This document shows, piece by piece, positions 40,094 to 53,298 of a stretch of 64,000 nucleotides of DNA. Position numbers and translations under genes: made by a program. Under the pieces are notes generated by a model. That model saw only the letters and a program-made list of their open reading frames with translations. It had not been told where the DNA came from and made no database searches. The stretch covers positions 2,274,001 to 2,338,000 of the forward strand of contig NZ_CP114029.1 of NCBI RefSeq assembly GCF_026898155.1. Reading direction: 5' to 3'. Numbering within the stretch: the stretch's first letter is position 1; every line of letters begins with the position of its first letter. The DNA comes from Jiella pelagia. Lineage in GTDB: Bacteria > Pseudomonadota > Alphaproteobacteria > Rhizobiales > Rhizobiaceae.

Positions 40094-41318
40094 ATGACGA
40101 CGATGCCTGGAATCGAGCAATATTCGTTGGATGCGCGGCGCTTGCGTTTCGTCGCTGCAGCGTTGATCGCCGCGGCGCTGCCGCTGTCTGCCTCGGCGCA
40201 GGAGCCGGCTGGCGCGACCAGCGCCCCCAAGCCGCCGAGCATTACGGTGATCGCCGCTGCGACCGGCGAGATCGTCGAGACCGTCGACGTCACCGGCACC
40301 TTGATGCCGCGCGAGACGGTGTCAGTCGGCGCCGATGTCGAGGGCTTGAGGATCGTCGAACTCTCGGCCGACGAGGGCGACGCGGTCGAGAAGGGGGCGG
40401 TTCTGGCGCGGCTGGAAACCGACATGATCGATTCCAACATCGAGGCTCAACGCCGCCCAGATCGCCCGCGCCGACGCGGCGATCGCCCAGGCCGAGGCAC
40501 AGATCGCCGAGGCCGAGTCCACGGTGACGCAGGCCAATGCGGCCCTCGATCGTTCGCGGCCTCTGGCCCAGAAGGGCATCATCGGCCAGGACGTGCTCGA
40601 CCAGCGGGTCGCCGCGGCCTCCAGTGCCATGGCCCGGCTGAGCGCCACCCAGCAGGGCCTTGCCGTCGCACGGGCCGACAAGGCCGCCCAGATCGCCCAG
40701 CGCGATCAATGGCTTCTCAGGAAATCCAAGGCCGAGATCAAGGCGCCGACGTCGGGGCTTGTCCTGTCGCGCAGCGCCAGGCTCGGCGCGATCGTCTCGG
40801 CGGGCTCGGGCAGCCTGTTCGAGATCGCCCGCGACGGGCTGATCGAGCTTGAGGCCTCGGTCTCGGAAACCGTCCTCGCCCGGCTCGACGAGGGCCAGCC
40901 GGTGAAGGTTTATCTCGCCGGGCGGCGGGAGCCGGTGACTGGCGAGATCCGGCTGATCTCGCCGCGGGTCGACCAGGCGACGCGGCTCGGCATGGTCAAC
41001 ATCGCCCTGCCGAAGGATGCCGCGGGCCTGCGTGTCGGCGCCTTCGCGCGGGGCGTCATCGAGGTCGCGCGGCACGAGGGCGTGCTGGTGCCGCGCACAG
41101 CCGTCGTCTTCGAGGGCGAGGATGCCGTCGTCCAGGTGGTGGATAACGGCGTGGTCAGGCGGCGCGACGTCGCCCTTGGCCTGACCACCGCCGATACCGT
41201 CGAGGTCCTTGAGGGGGTTGCGGCGGGCGAGACCGTCGTCGCGACGGCCGGCGCCTTCGTGCGCGACGGCGACAGCGTGACGCCGGTGAAGATGGCCGAG
41301 AGCGGGGGCAAGCGATGA
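40094..41318 (+). CDS. RND efflux periplasmic adaptor (membrane fusion protein; one frameshift)
   Basis: Corrected length 407 residues. A signal peptide or anchor (RFVAAALIAAALPLSASAQ) precedes a lipoyl-like half-motif (GDAVEKGAVLARLETD), an alpha-helical hairpin rich in Ala/Gln (ARADAAIAQAEAQIAEAEST), the second lipoyl half (AEIKAPTSGLVL) and beta-barrel domains ending GETVVATAGAFVRDGD. The break at GAGGCTC (40442-40448) as GAGCTC reads SNIELNAAQIARADAAI, an uninterrupted hairpin. The start is uncertain (GTG 40073, ATG 40094 or 40103). It overlaps the pump gene by four bases. Confidence 0.92.
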
Positions 41319-44300
41319 ACTGGAACATTTCCAGCTGGGCGATCCGGCATCCGGTTCCGCCGATCCTGCTCTTCGTCGTCCTGATGGCGCTCGGGATCTA
41401 CAGCTTCTTCGCCCTGCCGATCACGCGGTTCCCAAATATCGACGTGCCGGTGGTCTCCGTCGTCGTCACCCAGTCCGGCGCAGCACCGTCCGAACTCGAG
41501 ACCCAGGTGACGAAGCGGGTCGAGGACGCGATCGCCGGCATTTCCGGCGTCAAGCACATCACCTCGACGATCACCGACGGGCAGTCGGTGAGCGCGGCCG
41601 AATTCCGCCTCGAAATCGATACGGACCGGGCGGTCAACGACGTCAAGGACGCGGTGGCCAAGATCCGTGGCGACTTGCCGCGCTCCATCGAGGAGCCGAT
41701 CGTCCAGCGCATCGAGGTCGAGAACCAGTCGATCGTCACCTATGCGGCATCATCGCCCGGCCTGACGCCGGAGCAGCTCTCCTGGTTCGTCGACGACACG
41801 GTGGTTCGCGAGTTGCAGGGCCTGAAGGGCGTCGGCCGGGTCGAGCGGATGGGCGGCGTCGAGCGCGAGATCCAGGTGCGGCTCGATCCCGACCGGCTGG
41901 CAGCGCTCGGCGTGACTGCGGCGACGATCAACGCGCAGCTGCGCTCGACCAATGTCGACCTGTCCGGCGGACGGGGCGATTTCGGCGGGCAGGAGCAGGC
42001 GATCCGTACCCTCGCCTCGGCCGACACGGTTTCCGGCCTCGCCGCAACCCGCATCGCGCTTCCAGGCGGCCGCGAGGCCAAGCTCTCCGACCTCGGCGAT
42101 GTGGTCGATTCATGGGAGGAGCCGCGCTCTTTCGCGCGCCTGGACGGCGAGCCCGTGGTCGCCTTCTCGATCTACCGCGCCAAGGGGGCGAGCGACACGA
42201 CCGTCGCCGACGCCGTCTCGGAACGGATCGGCGAACTCGGTGCGGAACATCCGGACGTCTCCTTCGCCAACATCGACGACAGCGTCACCTACACCTACGG
42301 CAACTACGAATCCGCCATGGAGACACTGGCCGAGGGCGCGATTCTCGCGGTCCTCGTCGTCCTGTTCTTCCTGCGCGATTGGCGCGCCACCCTCGTCGCC
42401 GCGATCACCCTGCCGCTCGCCGCCATCCCGACCTTCGGCGCCATGGACCTGATGGGCTTCTCCCTGAACCTCGTCAGCCTGCTCGCGATCACGCTGGTCA
42501 CCGGCATCCTCGTCGACGACGCGATCGTCGAGATCGAGAACATCGAACGCCACATGTCGATGGGCAAACCGCCCTACAAGGCCTCGATGGAGGCGGCCGA
42601 CGAGATCGGCCTCGCGGTCATCGCCATCACCGCGACGATCATGGCGGTGTTCGCCCCGGTGTCGTTCATGGGCGGCATCGCCGGCCAGTATTTCAAGCAG
42701 TTCGGCCTGACGGTGGCGATCGCGGTGTTCTTCTCGCTGCTCGTCGCGCGGTTGATCACGCCGATGCTGGCGGCCTATTTCTTCCGGCCGCATCGCCATG
42801 ATGGGCCAGGCTTCTGGCGGCTGCTCTTGAAGCGGCTCCTGTGGTTCATCCCGCTCTGGGCGGTCGGCGCGGCGGCGCTCTATACGCTGGCTGTGCTGCC
42901 GCAGCTGGGCGCTGAATCGGCGTTGAAGAGCTTTCTCGCTCCCATCGCCGCCGATCTTCCGCCGATGGATTTCGCGACGGCTCAGGAAAACGCGGCGCTT
43001 TTCGCCGCAGGGCTGTTGGGCCTTGCCGTGGCGCTCGCCTATCTCGGCATGCCGCATGCGCCCGAAGGCAAGGTCGGGCTGGTGACCCGCATCTACACCG
43101 CCTTCCTGCGCGGCACGCTGCACGTCTTCTGGATCCCGACGCCGTTCTGGCGCAAGGGCGCCGACGGCAAGCGGCGGCTGCTGCGCTTTCCCTTCGGCAT
43201 GCGTTGGGTGACGCTCGGCGTCGGCATCGCCCTGTTCGTCGGTTCGATCAGCGCGATCCAGTACCTGCCGACGGGCTTCATCCCGAAGGAAGACGCCTCG
43301 CGCATCGTCGTCTCGCTGGAGCTGCCGCCCGGCTCGACCCTCGAAACCACCCGCGCCGTCACCGACGAGGCGGTGGAATCGATCCGCGAGCTGCCGGAGG
43401 TGAAAAGCGTCCTCGTCATCGGCGGGTCGAGCCCGACCGGCACCCTCGAGGTGCGCCGCGCTGCGCTGACCATCAACCTTCTGAGAAAGCACGAGCGCAC
43501 CCGCAGCCAGGGAGAACTTGAACCGATCATCGGCGCAAAGCTCGCCGAGATCCCCGACGTTCGAGCCTTCTACGTCAACGACCGCGGCGAGCGGGACTTG
43601 TCCGTCGGCATTCTCGGCGACGATGGCGAAAAGGTCTCGCAGGTCGCGGCGCAGCTGGAATCGGAGATGCGCAAGGACCCGATCTTCGCCAGTCCCTCGG
43701 CCATGGCCTCCTTCGCCCGGCCGGAGATCCGCATCACCCCGCGCTTCGACGTCGCGGCCGATCTCGGCGTCACCGCCGACCAGATCTCCCAGACGGTCCG
43801 GGTCGCGACCATCGGCGACGTCGGCGCCAATCTTGCCAAGTTCAATCTCGGCACGCGGCAGATCCCGATCCGGGTGGAACTGGAAGAATCGGCAAGGGCC
43901 GATCTCGCCACCATCCGCAATCTCAAGGTCACGACTGCCTCCGGGGCGGCCGTGCCGCTCGAGACCGTCGCCGAGATCGGCTTCGGCCGGGGCCCCTCGA
44001 CCATCGACCGCTACGACCGCGACCGGCTGGTCAAGGTCGGCACCTCGATGGCACCGGGCTACGAGATCGGCGAGGGATCGGCGCGCATCGCCGAATTGCC
44101 GGCGGTGAAGAACATGCCGGCGGGCGTGCGGCTGCAGGAGGTCGGCGACGCCGAGATCCAGGCCGAGGTCTTCTCCGGCTTCGCCTCGGCGATGGTCGCC
44201 GGCATCATGATGGTGCTGGTCGTGCTGATCCTCCTGTTCGGCTCGTTCTTCGTGCCGATCACCATCCTCGCTGCACTGCCTCTATCGGTGGCGGGCGTCA

Positions 44301-44908
44301 TCGGCGCCTTGCTCCTGACCCACACGGCGGTGTCGATGCCGGTGGTCATCGGTATTCTCATGCTGATGGGCATCGTCACGAAGAACACCATCATGCTGGT
44401 CGACTTCGCCGTCGAGCGGGAAAAGCACGGCATGAGCCAGACCGACGCGATCATCGACGCCGGCGCCAAGCGCGCCCGGCCGATCATCATGACGACGCTG
44501 GCCATGGCGGCGGGCATGCTGCCGGCAGCGATGGCGACGGGCGAGGGCGGCGAGTTCCGCGCCCCGATGGCGATCGCGGTGATCGGCGGCCTGTTGGTCT
44601 CGACCGTCCTGTCGCTGGTGCTGATCCCGTCGATCTACACGCTGATGGACGATCTCAGCCACGTCACCGGCCGCCTCTTCCGCTGGCTGCTGTCGCCCAA
44701 CTCGGCGGACGAGGAGACCGGAACCGCCCTCGTTCCGGCCCATGGCGGCGCCACCGTCACGGCCTGGCCGCATCCGACCGGACCGGTGCCGATCGCAGGT
44801 CCCGGCTCGGCCTTCGTCTACGGTCCGCCGGCGATCTACCAGATCGGCACGGACAAGCGGCAAGACGAGGTCGACGAGGCGACCCGCTATCCGCACGCCG
44901 CTGAATGA
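41315..44908 (+). CDS. RND multidrug efflux permease, HAE1/AcrB type, with enlarged central loop
   Basis: 1197 residues, longer than the usual 1030-1050. Hallmarks are helix 1 (HPVPPILLFVVLMALGIYSF), the porter-domain segment AAPSELETQVTKRVEDAI, the proton-relay Asp pair in LVTGILVDDAIVEIENIE and the second-half GIVTKNTIMLVDFAVE. Excess length comes from about 130 residues between helices 6 and 7 (near 495-640), containing two further hydrophobic stretches (LWFIPLWAVGAAALYTLAVL and FAAGLLGLAVALAYLG), and a C-terminal tail of about 50 residues. The periplasmic adaptor and TetR genes precede it. No outer-membrane channel gene is adjacent. Confidence 0.94.
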   Translation: MNWNISSWAIRHPVPPILLFVVLMALGIYSFFALPITRFPNIDVPVVSVVVTQSGAAPSELETQVTKRVEDAIAGISGVKHITSTITDGQSVSAAEFRLEIDTDRAVNDVKDAVAKIRGDLPRSIEEPIVQRIEVENQSIVTYAASSPGLTPEQLSWFVDDTVVRELQGLKGVGRVERMGGVEREIQVRLDPDRLAALGVTAATINAQLRSTNVDLSGGRGDFGGQEQAIRTLASADTVSGLAATRIALPGGREAKLSDLGDVVDSWEEPRSFARLDGEPVVAFSIYRAKGASDTTVADAVSERIGELGAEHPDVSFANIDDSVTYTYGNYESAMETLAEGAILAVLVVLFFLRDWRATLVAAITLPLAAIPTFGAMDLMGFSLNLVSLLAITLVTGILVDDAIVEIENIERHMSMGKPPYKASMEAADEIGLAVIAITATIMAVFAPVSFMGGIAGQYFKQFGLTVAIAVFFSLLVARLITPMLAAYFFRPHRHDGPGFWRLLLKRLLWFIPLWAVGAAALYTLAVLPQLGAESALKSFLAPIAADLPPMDFATAQENAALFAAGLLGLAVALAYLGMPHAPEGKVGLVTRIYTAFLRGTLHVFWIPTPFWRKGADGKRRLLRFPFGMRWVTLGVGIALFVGSISAIQYLPTGFIPKEDASRIVVSLELPPGSTLETTRAVTDEAVESIRELPEVKSVLVIGGSSPTGTLEVRRAALTINLLRKHERTRSQGELEPIIGAKLAEIPDVRAFYVNDRGERDLSVGILGDDGEKVSQVAAQLESEMRKDPIFASPSAMASFARPEIRITPRFDVAADLGVTADQISQTVRVATIGDVGANLAKFNLGTRQIPIRVELEESARADLATIRNLKVTTASGAAVPLETVAEIGFGRGPSTIDRYDRDRLVKVGTSMAPGYEIGEGSARIAELPAVKNMPAGVRLQEVGDAEIQAEVFSGFASAMVAGIMMVLVVLILLFGSFFVPITILAALPLSVAGVIGALLLTHTAVSMPVVIGILMLMGIVTKNTIMLVDFAVEREKHGMSQTDAIIDAGAKRARPIIMTTLAMAAGMLPAAMATGEGGEFRAPMAIAVIGGLLVSTVLSLVLIPSIYTLMDDLSHVTGRLFRWLLSPNSADEETGTALVPAHGGATVTAWPHPTGPVPIAGPGSAFVYGPPAIYQIGTDKRQDEVDEATRYPHAAE

Positions 44909-44919
44909 TAGGGGCGGAC

Positions 44920-44970
44920 GGGCGGGCGAAGGGCCCGCCCGAGATGCTTGCTGCGCCTTGTAAAAGGCGC
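44920..44970 (+). terminator. Double hairpin after the RND operon
   Basis: GGGCGGGC (44920-44927) pairs with GCCCGCCC (44933-44940); a second hairpin pairs GCGCCTT (44953-44959) with AAGGCGC (44964-44970). No long T tract follows, so termination strength is uncertain. Confidence 0.55.
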
Positions 44971-45017
44971 TTGATCGCCTCTTGACCGGCGCAGCGATCG
45001 CGTGGACAAGCTCGCCC

Positions 45018-45512
45018 ATGGAACCGATCGGCGACAGCGCGCCAGCGCCGGATATCGAGATCAGGGGGCTGACGCTCGCCGATGCGCGCGATCTCGCGCC
45101 CCTGATCGCCGCCTACAACCAGTCGCTGTTTCGCGGGCCGCCCGGTTCGCCCGACGCCTATTACGCCGAAGAACTCTTGCAGGACCGCACGGCCGAGATC
45201 CTCGGCGCGCGGCTCGACGGCGCGCTTGTCGGCTTCATCATCTTCTATGACATCCCGGACGTGTGGACCGGCATGCGCTCCGGCCTTGCCGACCACATCT
45301 TCGTCGCTCACCACCACCGCCGGAAGGGCATCGCCAAGGCCATGGTCGACGTCCTGGCCGAAGAGGCCGACGTCAGAGGCTGGTCGAAGCTCGTCCTGCA
45401 TGCGCCGCGCAACCCCGGCACCGGCCGCCGGCTCTATGAAAAGGTTGCCGAGCCGGCCGACTGGGCGAGCTACGTCGTGCGCTTCACCGACCGCGAGCCG
45501 AATGTCAGGTGA
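45018..45512 (+). CDS. GNAT-family N-acetyltransferase
   Basis: 164 residues. The acetyl-CoA-binding motif A is LADHIFVAHHHRRKGIAKAMVDVLAEEA (R-x-x-G-I-A). Motif B ends NPGTGRRLYEKVA, with the Tyr common in GNAT enzymes. The N-terminal IEIRGLTLADARDLAPLIAAY is typical of the family. The ATG at 45018 is preferred to an upstream TTG. The substrate is unknown. It is a separate unit between the efflux operon and the sdh promoter region. Confidence 0.88.
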   Translation: MEPIGDSAPAPDIEIRGLTLADARDLAPLIAAYNQSLFRGPPGSPDAYYAEELLQDRTAEILGARLDGALVGFIIFYDIPDVWTGMRSGLADHIFVAHHHRRKGIAKAMVDVLAEEADVRGWSKLVLHAPRNPGTGRRLYEKVAEPADWASYVVRFTDREPNVR

Positions 45513-45603
45513 TTCGCGTGACCAGGATTTGAGAGGCCGTGCGGATCGCCCTCGGCGCGCCCGATCCGGCTGCCGCCGGGCAGCGTCCGATCGGCGGGCG
45601 AGC

Positions 45604-45617
45604 CTTAATCGATTAAG
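45604..45617. promoter_or_regulatory. Palindrome upstream of sdhC, possible operator
   Basis: Perfect 14-base palindrome CTTAATCGATTAAG in the 251-base region before sdhC, unusually A/T-rich for this DNA. It may be a regulator site for the succinate dehydrogenase promoter; no factor is assigned. Confidence 0.4.
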
Positions 45618-45763
45618 CTTCGCGGTTCTTTTCGCACCTGCGGCGAAAGGCTTGCTTTCGCCCGGGCAATTGTCCTTTTAGAAGGCTTCCATAGGCCGCT
45701 CGCCGCCCCGCTCACCGCGAAGGACGGTTTCGTCCGGCCGAACGCATGGACAGGAAGGCACCG

Positions 45764-46156
45764 ATGTCCGACGTCAAATCCGCGCGGCCGCTCTCGCCGC
45801 ATCTTTCGATCTACCGATTCCGCCCGACCATGGCGATGTCGATCGTCCACCGCATCACCGGCGCCGCGCTTTATGTCGGCACTCTGCTTCTGGTGTGGTG
45901 GCTGGTCGCAGCCGCGAGCGGCCCGGATGCCTTTGCCACCGCCTCGGGCTTCTTCGGCTCGATCATCGGCCAGCTGATCCTCTTCGGCTACAGTTGGGCG
46001 CTTATCCACCACATGCTCGGCGGTCTGCGCCACTTCGCCTGGGACATGGGCTACGCCGATTCCAAGGAGACCTCGACGACGCTCGCCGTCGCGACGTTGA
46101 TCGGCTCCGTGACCCTCACCGTCGTGCTGTGGCTCGGCATCGTGATCTTCGGCTGA
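45764..46156 (+). CDS. sdhC: Succinate dehydrogenase cytochrome b556 subunit
   Basis: 130 residues, three membrane helices. The N-terminal [26 protein letters not shown] carries the Ser and Arg near the quinone site (S-I-x-H-R-x-T-G). The haem-ligand His is in [18 protein letters not shown]. It anchors the SdhAB catalytic part and binds haem b and ubiquinone with SdhD. The ATG at 45764 has AGGAAGG upstream; an ATG at 45746 would add six residues unusual for the family. It is followed by sdhD after 14 bases. Confidence 0.95.
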   Translation: MSDVKSARPLSPHLSIYRFRPTMAMSIVHRITGAALYVGTLLLVWWLVAAASGPDAFATASGFFGSIIGQLILFGYSWALIHHMLGGLRHFAWDMGYADSKETSTTLAVATLIGSVTLTVVLWLGIVIFG

Positions 46157-46170
46157 AAGGGGCAATATCC

Positions 46171-46548
46171 ATGAGCGACTTCAGAACCCCGCTTCGCCGC
46201 GTCCGCGGCCTCGGCGCCGGCGGCGGCACCGAGCATTTCTGGCGCCAGCGGCTGACCGCCCTGTCGAACGCCGTCCTGATCACGGTCTTCGTGATCATCC
46301 TCCTCACCCTGATGAACGACAGCTATCTCGATGTCCGGGCGGCCTTCGGCAATCCGTTCGTCGGGATCGTCATGGGATTGATGGTCGTCTCCGCGACAAT
46401 CCACATGAAGCTCGGCATGCAGATCATCATCGAGGACTACGTCCACGGCGGGACCAAGCTGCCGCTCCTCATCCTCAACACCTTCTTTGCGATCGCCGTC
46501 GCCGCGGCGTGCCTCTATGCGATCGTCAAGCTGAGCTTCGGAGTCTGA
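46171..46548 (+). CDS. sdhD: Succinate dehydrogenase hydrophobic membrane anchor subunit
   Basis: 125 residues, three membrane helices. The N-terminus [20 protein letters not shown] is characteristic of alphaproteobacterial SdhD. The haem-ligand His is in [20 protein letters not shown]. It forms the membrane anchor of complex II with SdhC. sdhA starts two bases after its stop. Confidence 0.95.
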   Translation: MSDFRTPLRRVRGLGAGGGTEHFWRQRLTALSNAVLITVFVIILLTLMNDSYLDVRAAFGNPFVGIVMGLMVVSATIHMKLGMQIIIEDYVHGGTKLPLLILNTFFAIAVAAACLYAIVKLSFGV

Positions 46549-46550
46549 CC

Positions 46551-48453
46551 ATGGCCGAGAATGGATCGACCGCGAACGGCGCCACCCAGCCGAGCGCCAA
46601 GCCCGACGGAACCGGCGGCTTCACGGCCCAGCCCCACCGCAGCGCCCCCGGCCAGAACGGCAAGGCCTACACCTTCGTCGACCACACCTTCGACGTGGTG
46701 GTGGTCGGGGCCGGCGGTGCCGGCCTGCGCGCCACCCTCGGCGCCGCCCAGGCCGGCCTTCGGACCGCCTGCATCACCAAGGTCTTCCCGACCAGATCCC
46801 ACACCGTCGCGGCCCAGGGCGGCGTCGCCGCCTCGCTCGGCAACATGGGCAAGGACGACTGGCGCTGGCACATGTACGACACCGTCAAGGGGTCGGACTG
46901 GCTGGGCGACCAGGACGCCATCGAATATCTTGTGCGCAATGCGCCCCAGGCGGTCTACGAGGCTCGAGCATTTCGGCGTGCCCTTCTCGCGCACCGAGGA
47001 CGGCCGGATCTACCAGCGGCCCTTCGGCGGCATGACCACCGAGTTCGGCCAGGGGCCGGCGGCCCAACGTACCTGCGCCGCCGCCGACCGGACCGGCCAC
47101 GCCATCCTCCACACGCTCTACGGCCAGTCGCTGCGCCATTCGACCGAGTTCTACATCGAATATTTCGCCATCGACCTGATCATGGACGAGGAAGGCGCCT
47201 GTGTCGGCGTCGTGGCGCTCTGCCTCGACGACGGCACGCTGCACCGCTTCCGCGCCAAGAAGACCATCCTGGCAACCGGAGGCTACGGCCGCGCCTATTT
47301 CTCCGCCACCTCGGCCCATACCTGCACCGGTGACGGCGGCGGCATGGTGCTGCGCGCCGGCCTGCCGCTGCAGGACATGGAGTTCGTGCAGTTCCATCCG
47401 ACCGGCATCTATGGCGCCGGCTGCCTGATCACCGAGGGCGCCCGCGGCGAGGGCGGTTACCTCACCAATTCCGAGGGCGAGCGCTTCATGGAGCGCTATG
47501 CCCCCTCGGCCAAGGACCTCGCCTCGCGCGACGTCGTCTCGCGCTCGATGACCATGGAGATCCGGGACGGGCGCGGCGTCGGCAAGGACGGCGACCACAT
47601 CTTCCTGCATCTCGACCATCTCGACCCGGCGGTGCTGCACGAGCGGCTGCCGGGCATCTCGGAGTCGGCCCGCATCTTCGCCGGCGTCGACGTGACGAAA
47701 GAGCCGATCCCGGTGCTGCCGACCGTCCACTACAACATGGGCGGCATCCCGACGAACTTCCACGGCGAGGTGCTGACCAAGAAGGACGGCGATCCTGATG
47801 CGGTGGTTCCTGGCCTGATGGCCGTCGGCGAGGCCGGCTGCGTCTCGGTCCACGGCGCCAATCGCCTCGGCTCGAACTCGCTGATCGACCTCGTCGTCTT
47901 CGGCCGCGCCGCGGCGCTCAGATGCGCCGAGACGGTGGCGGCCGGCGAAAGCCAGCCGGACCTGCCGGCCGGGGCCGGCGACAATTCCCTCGCCCGTCTC
48001 GACCGCTTCCGCTACGCAAGCGGCTCGACCCCGACGGCGCAGCTGCGCGACAACATGCAGCGCACCATGCAGTCGAACTGCGCGGTGTTCCGCACCGGCG
48101 AGATCCTCGAGGAAGGCCACCAGAAGATCCACGACGTCTGGCGGGCCTCGGACGACATCCGCGTCACGGACCGATCGCTGATCTGGAACACCGACCTCGT
48201 CGAGACGATGGAATACGACAATCTCATCGCTCAGGCAGTCGTCACGATGGATTCGGCTCGCAACCGCACGGAATCGCGCGGCGCTCATGCCCGCGAGGAC
48301 TTCCCCGACCGAGACGACGCCAACTGGATGAAGCACACGCTCTCCTTCTGCGACACCGTCGGCAAGACGGTGACGCTGGAGGACCGGCCGGTGCACACCT
48401 ACACCCTGTCGAACCAGATCGAGTATATCGAGCCGAAGAAGCGGGTTTACTGA
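46551..48453 (+). CDS. sdhA: Succinate dehydrogenase flavoprotein subunit (one frameshift)
   Basis: Corrected length 633 residues, including about 40 extra N-terminal residues rich in Ala/Gly/Pro. FAD-binding [20 protein letters not shown] is followed by the covalent-flavin region [10 protein letters not shown]-like [15 protein letters not shown] (His attached to FAD). Later blocks are [20 protein letters not shown] and the active-site [10 protein letters not shown] and [10 protein letters not shown]. The break at GAGGCTC (46959-46965) as GAGCTC reads [18 protein letters not shown], the normal sequence. A real frameshift here would destroy complex II, which argues for a sequence error. No sdhB follows; the next gene is a chemoreceptor. 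Confidence 0.96.
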
Positions 48454-48841
48454 GGCAGGCCTTTCCGCTCGAATGACATGAAGCAATCGGCGTCGCACTG
48501 GATGGTGCGGCGCCGATCGCGTTTCTATGCTGCCGGCTGTGCTCTGCTCAAGCCCTCCGCTGTCGCGATCTTCATATGGTCGGCGCCGGTGCAGCGGGCC
48601 TTCAATTCCGGCTTCCCCTTCCGGTTTCCCTGAACGCACCCTTGCTCCTCGGGGTGTTCATCCCGGCGCTGACGGTCGTCGTCACGGGGGCGGCGAGCAT
48701 CGTCCTTCGTCGCTGGCACAATGATTCCTGGTGGGGGATTGCCTTTGCCCGAGGAGAGGGCGGCAGAATATCAGCCTTCCCTGACATTTACCGGACTTCA
48801 ATAAAGTTGTCGGAAACGTGAAGCGATAGTTCCGCCAACGC
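48454..48841. other. Intergenic region where sdhB would be expected
   Basis: 388 bases with no convincing gene and no trace of SdhB cysteine motifs in any frame that I could read. An 81-codon open frame at 48576-48821 has a hydrophobic stretch but no ribosome-binding site or family resemblance. The promoter of the chemoreceptor at 48842 is probably in the A/T-richer end. Confidence 0.6.
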
Positions 48842-51104
<2,263 letters not shown>

Positions 51105-51363
51105 TCCGCTTTCTTCTGGCAGATCGAGGCCATCGTCTGGGCCCGCCGCGTTCGCGCGCGGCGGGCTCTTCGTTCGTGTCCGCCCGATGCAACGTCATGT
51201 GGCGGCGGATGCGGCGGAGCCGCCTGCGGCGAGAGCTCGATCCCCTGCAGTCCGCAGAATAGTCGGTCATCAAGACGGCTTGCTACTAAACTGTAAGTTT
51301 TCGGTAGCGAATCGTTGGTAAGAGCCGAATGGTCCGAAACGCTGGAAACAGGGATCTCAGTCG

Positions 51364-53298
51364 GTGTTCAGCATATCTCGCAAACTGTTTCTTCTCATCG
51401 CACTCGGGATTGCCAGTGGCGCCATCCTGTTGGCTGTCGGAATCGCGCAGCAGTCCCGCTTGCTTCACGAAGCCAGGGGCGATTTGGTGAAATCTCAGAT
51501 CGAGAGTGCGGTTTCCATCGTCGAGGGGTATCGCAAAGATGCCGAAAGCGGCGACATGACCGTCGAGGCGGCAAAGGCTGCGGCCATCGAGAAGATAGCC
51601 GAGATGCGCTACGGCGACGGCGAGTACTTCTTCATCGACAGCTTTGACGGCACGCTGATCTACAATCCGAACGAGGCGCTCATCGGCAAGAACCTCTGGA
51701 ACAGCGCCGATGCCGAAGGCACCCTCTTCGTGCGGGATCTTGTCGCCCAGGGGCGTGCCGGCGGCGGCTTCACCAGCTATGTCTGGCCGCGCACGCCCAA
51801 CGGAACCCCTGTCCCCAAGATCAGCTACACGCAGGAAATTCCCGGCTGGGAGTGGGTCGTGGGAACCGGTGTCTATGTCGACGATCTGGCGGCGACGACA
51901 TTTGATTCCGCCTTGGTGTTGATCGGCTGTTCGCTGGCGCTTGTCGCTGGGCTGGCCCTGTTCGCCTGGCCGCTGGTCCGTTCGATCTCCCTACCGATCA
52001 AGCAGATGACGGCGGCGATGCGCGACCTCGCGGCCGGCAACAAGGCAGTCGAGATCCCTGCAATCGGCCGGCGTGACGAGATCGGCCAGATGGCGGCCGC
52101 GGTTGAGGTGTTCAAGGATCAGGCGATCGAACGCGACCAGCTTGAGGCCGAGGCGCAATCGATCCGGACGAGCAGCGAGGAGGCCAAGCGCCGCCAGGCC
52201 GATCTCGACAATGCCAAGGCGGAGGACCTGCGGGCGTTCATGGGCGTCGTCGATGCCGGCTTCGATCGGTTGTCGGCGGGTGACCTGACGGTGCGGATGG
52301 CCGACAAGGTGGCGCCGGAATTCGAGCCGATCAAGGCGAAGTTCAACGCCTCGGTGGAGGAGCTGGAGCGGGCGATCGGCCAGGTGGTCGGGGCGATCGG
52401 AACGATCCGCATGGGCCTTGGCGAGATCACCGTCGCCTCGAACGACCTCGCCCAGCGCACCGAGCAGCAGGCGGCCTCGCTGGAAGAGACCGTGGCGGCG
52501 CTGAGCCAGGTGTCGAGCGCCATCAACCAGACCGCGGACGGTGCCGGCCAGGCCCAGAAGACCGCCGAATCTGCCCGCCAGAAGGCGACGCGGGGCGGCG
52601 AGATCGTCGCCCAGGCGGTGACCGCGATGAACGAGATCGAGGGCTCTTCCCAGCAGATCACCCAGATCATCTCGGTGATCGACGAGATCGCCTTCCAGAC
52701 CAACCTCCTCGCCCTGAACGCCGGTGTCGAGGCAGCGCGTGCCGGCGAGGCTGGCAAGGGCTTTGCCGTTGTTGCCCAGGAAGTGCGGGCGCTCGCGCAG
52801 CGCTCGGCGGAAGCGGCCAAGGAGATCAAGGGTCTGATCAATGCTTCGTCCGACCAGGTCGGGCGCGGCGTCGAACTGGTGACCGCGTCGGGCACGTCGC
52901 TGGGCGAGATCGTCGCCGAGGTGGCCGGCATGGTCGATGTGATCGCGAGGATCGCCGAGAGCGCCCGCGAGCAGGCGACGGGATTGCGTGAGGTCTCCGG
53001 CGCGGCCGATCAGATGGACAAGGTGACGCAGCAGAACGCGGCGATGGTGGAACAGTCGACGGCGGCGGCCCAGACGCTGTCGAAGGAGACTGAGGACCTC
53101 GCCGAGACGGTGTCGCGGTTCAAGACGACGGCTGGCGCAAGCGCCGGCAGGGCGTCGGCGACGCCGGCCCGGCCCCATGCCGCAAAGCCCCAGCGGCCGC
53201 TCGCCCAGTCCCGCGGCGTGCCGCAAATGAAGACCACCGGCACGGGCGGTGCCGCGCGACGCCAGGCCGCCAAAGAGGAAAGCTGGGCGGAGTTCTGA
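51364..53298 (+). CDS. Methyl-accepting chemotaxis protein with sCache_2 sensor
   Basis: 644 residues from GTG. Helix 1 covers about 7-28. The periplasmic single-Cache domain (about 35-185) reads [20 protein letters not shown] and [16 protein letters not shown], the typical sCache_2 pattern known to bind small organic acids in several bacteria. Helix 2 is at about 190-210, then HAMP, a linker ([20 protein letters not shown]) and the signalling domain with [16 protein letters not shown]. It ends EESWAEF. The last 1.07 kb, including the terminator, is almost identical and colinear with that of the receptor at 53762. Confidence 0.94.
   Translation: MFSISRKLFLLIALGIASGAILLAVGIAQQSRLLHEARGDLVKSQIESAVSIVEGYRKDAESGDMTVEAAKAAAIEKIAEMRYGDGEYFFIDSFDGTLIYNPNEALIGKNLWNSADAEGTLFVRDLVAQGRAGGGFTSYVWPRTPNGTPVPKISYTQEIPGWEWVVGTGVYVDDLAATTFDSALVLIGCSLALVAGLALFAWPLVRSISLPIKQMTAAMRDLAAGNKAVEIPAIGRRDEIGQMAAAVEVFKDQAIERDQLEAEAQSIRTSSEEAKRRQADLDNAKAEDLRAFMGVVDAGFDRLSAGDLTVRMADKVAPEFEPIKAKFNASVEELERAIGQVVGAIGTIRMGLGEITVASNDLAQRTEQQAASLEETVAALSQVSSAINQTADGAGQAQKTAESARQKATRGGEIVAQAVTAMNEIEGSSQQITQIISVIDEIAFQTNLLALNAGVEAARAGEAGKGFAVVAQEVRALAQRSAEAAKEIKGLINASSDQVGRGVELVTASGTSLGEIVAEVAGMVDVIARIAESAREQATGLREVSGAADQMDKVTQQNAAMVEQSTAAAQTLSKETEDLAETVSRFKTTAGASAGRASATPARPHAAKPQRPLAQSRGVPQMKTTGTGGAARRQAAKEESWAEF

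Noticed and set aside
46551-48453. sdhA and other broken genes as true pseudogenes
   Set aside because: All breaks but one share a single motif, the rest of each gene is intact with normal codon use, and several genes are near-essential. A systematic sequence error explains this better.
48576-48821. 81-codon open frame after sdhA beginning MVGAGAAGLQ
   Set aside because: The start resembles a flavin-binding loop by chance; there is no ribosome-binding site and no continuation of that fold.
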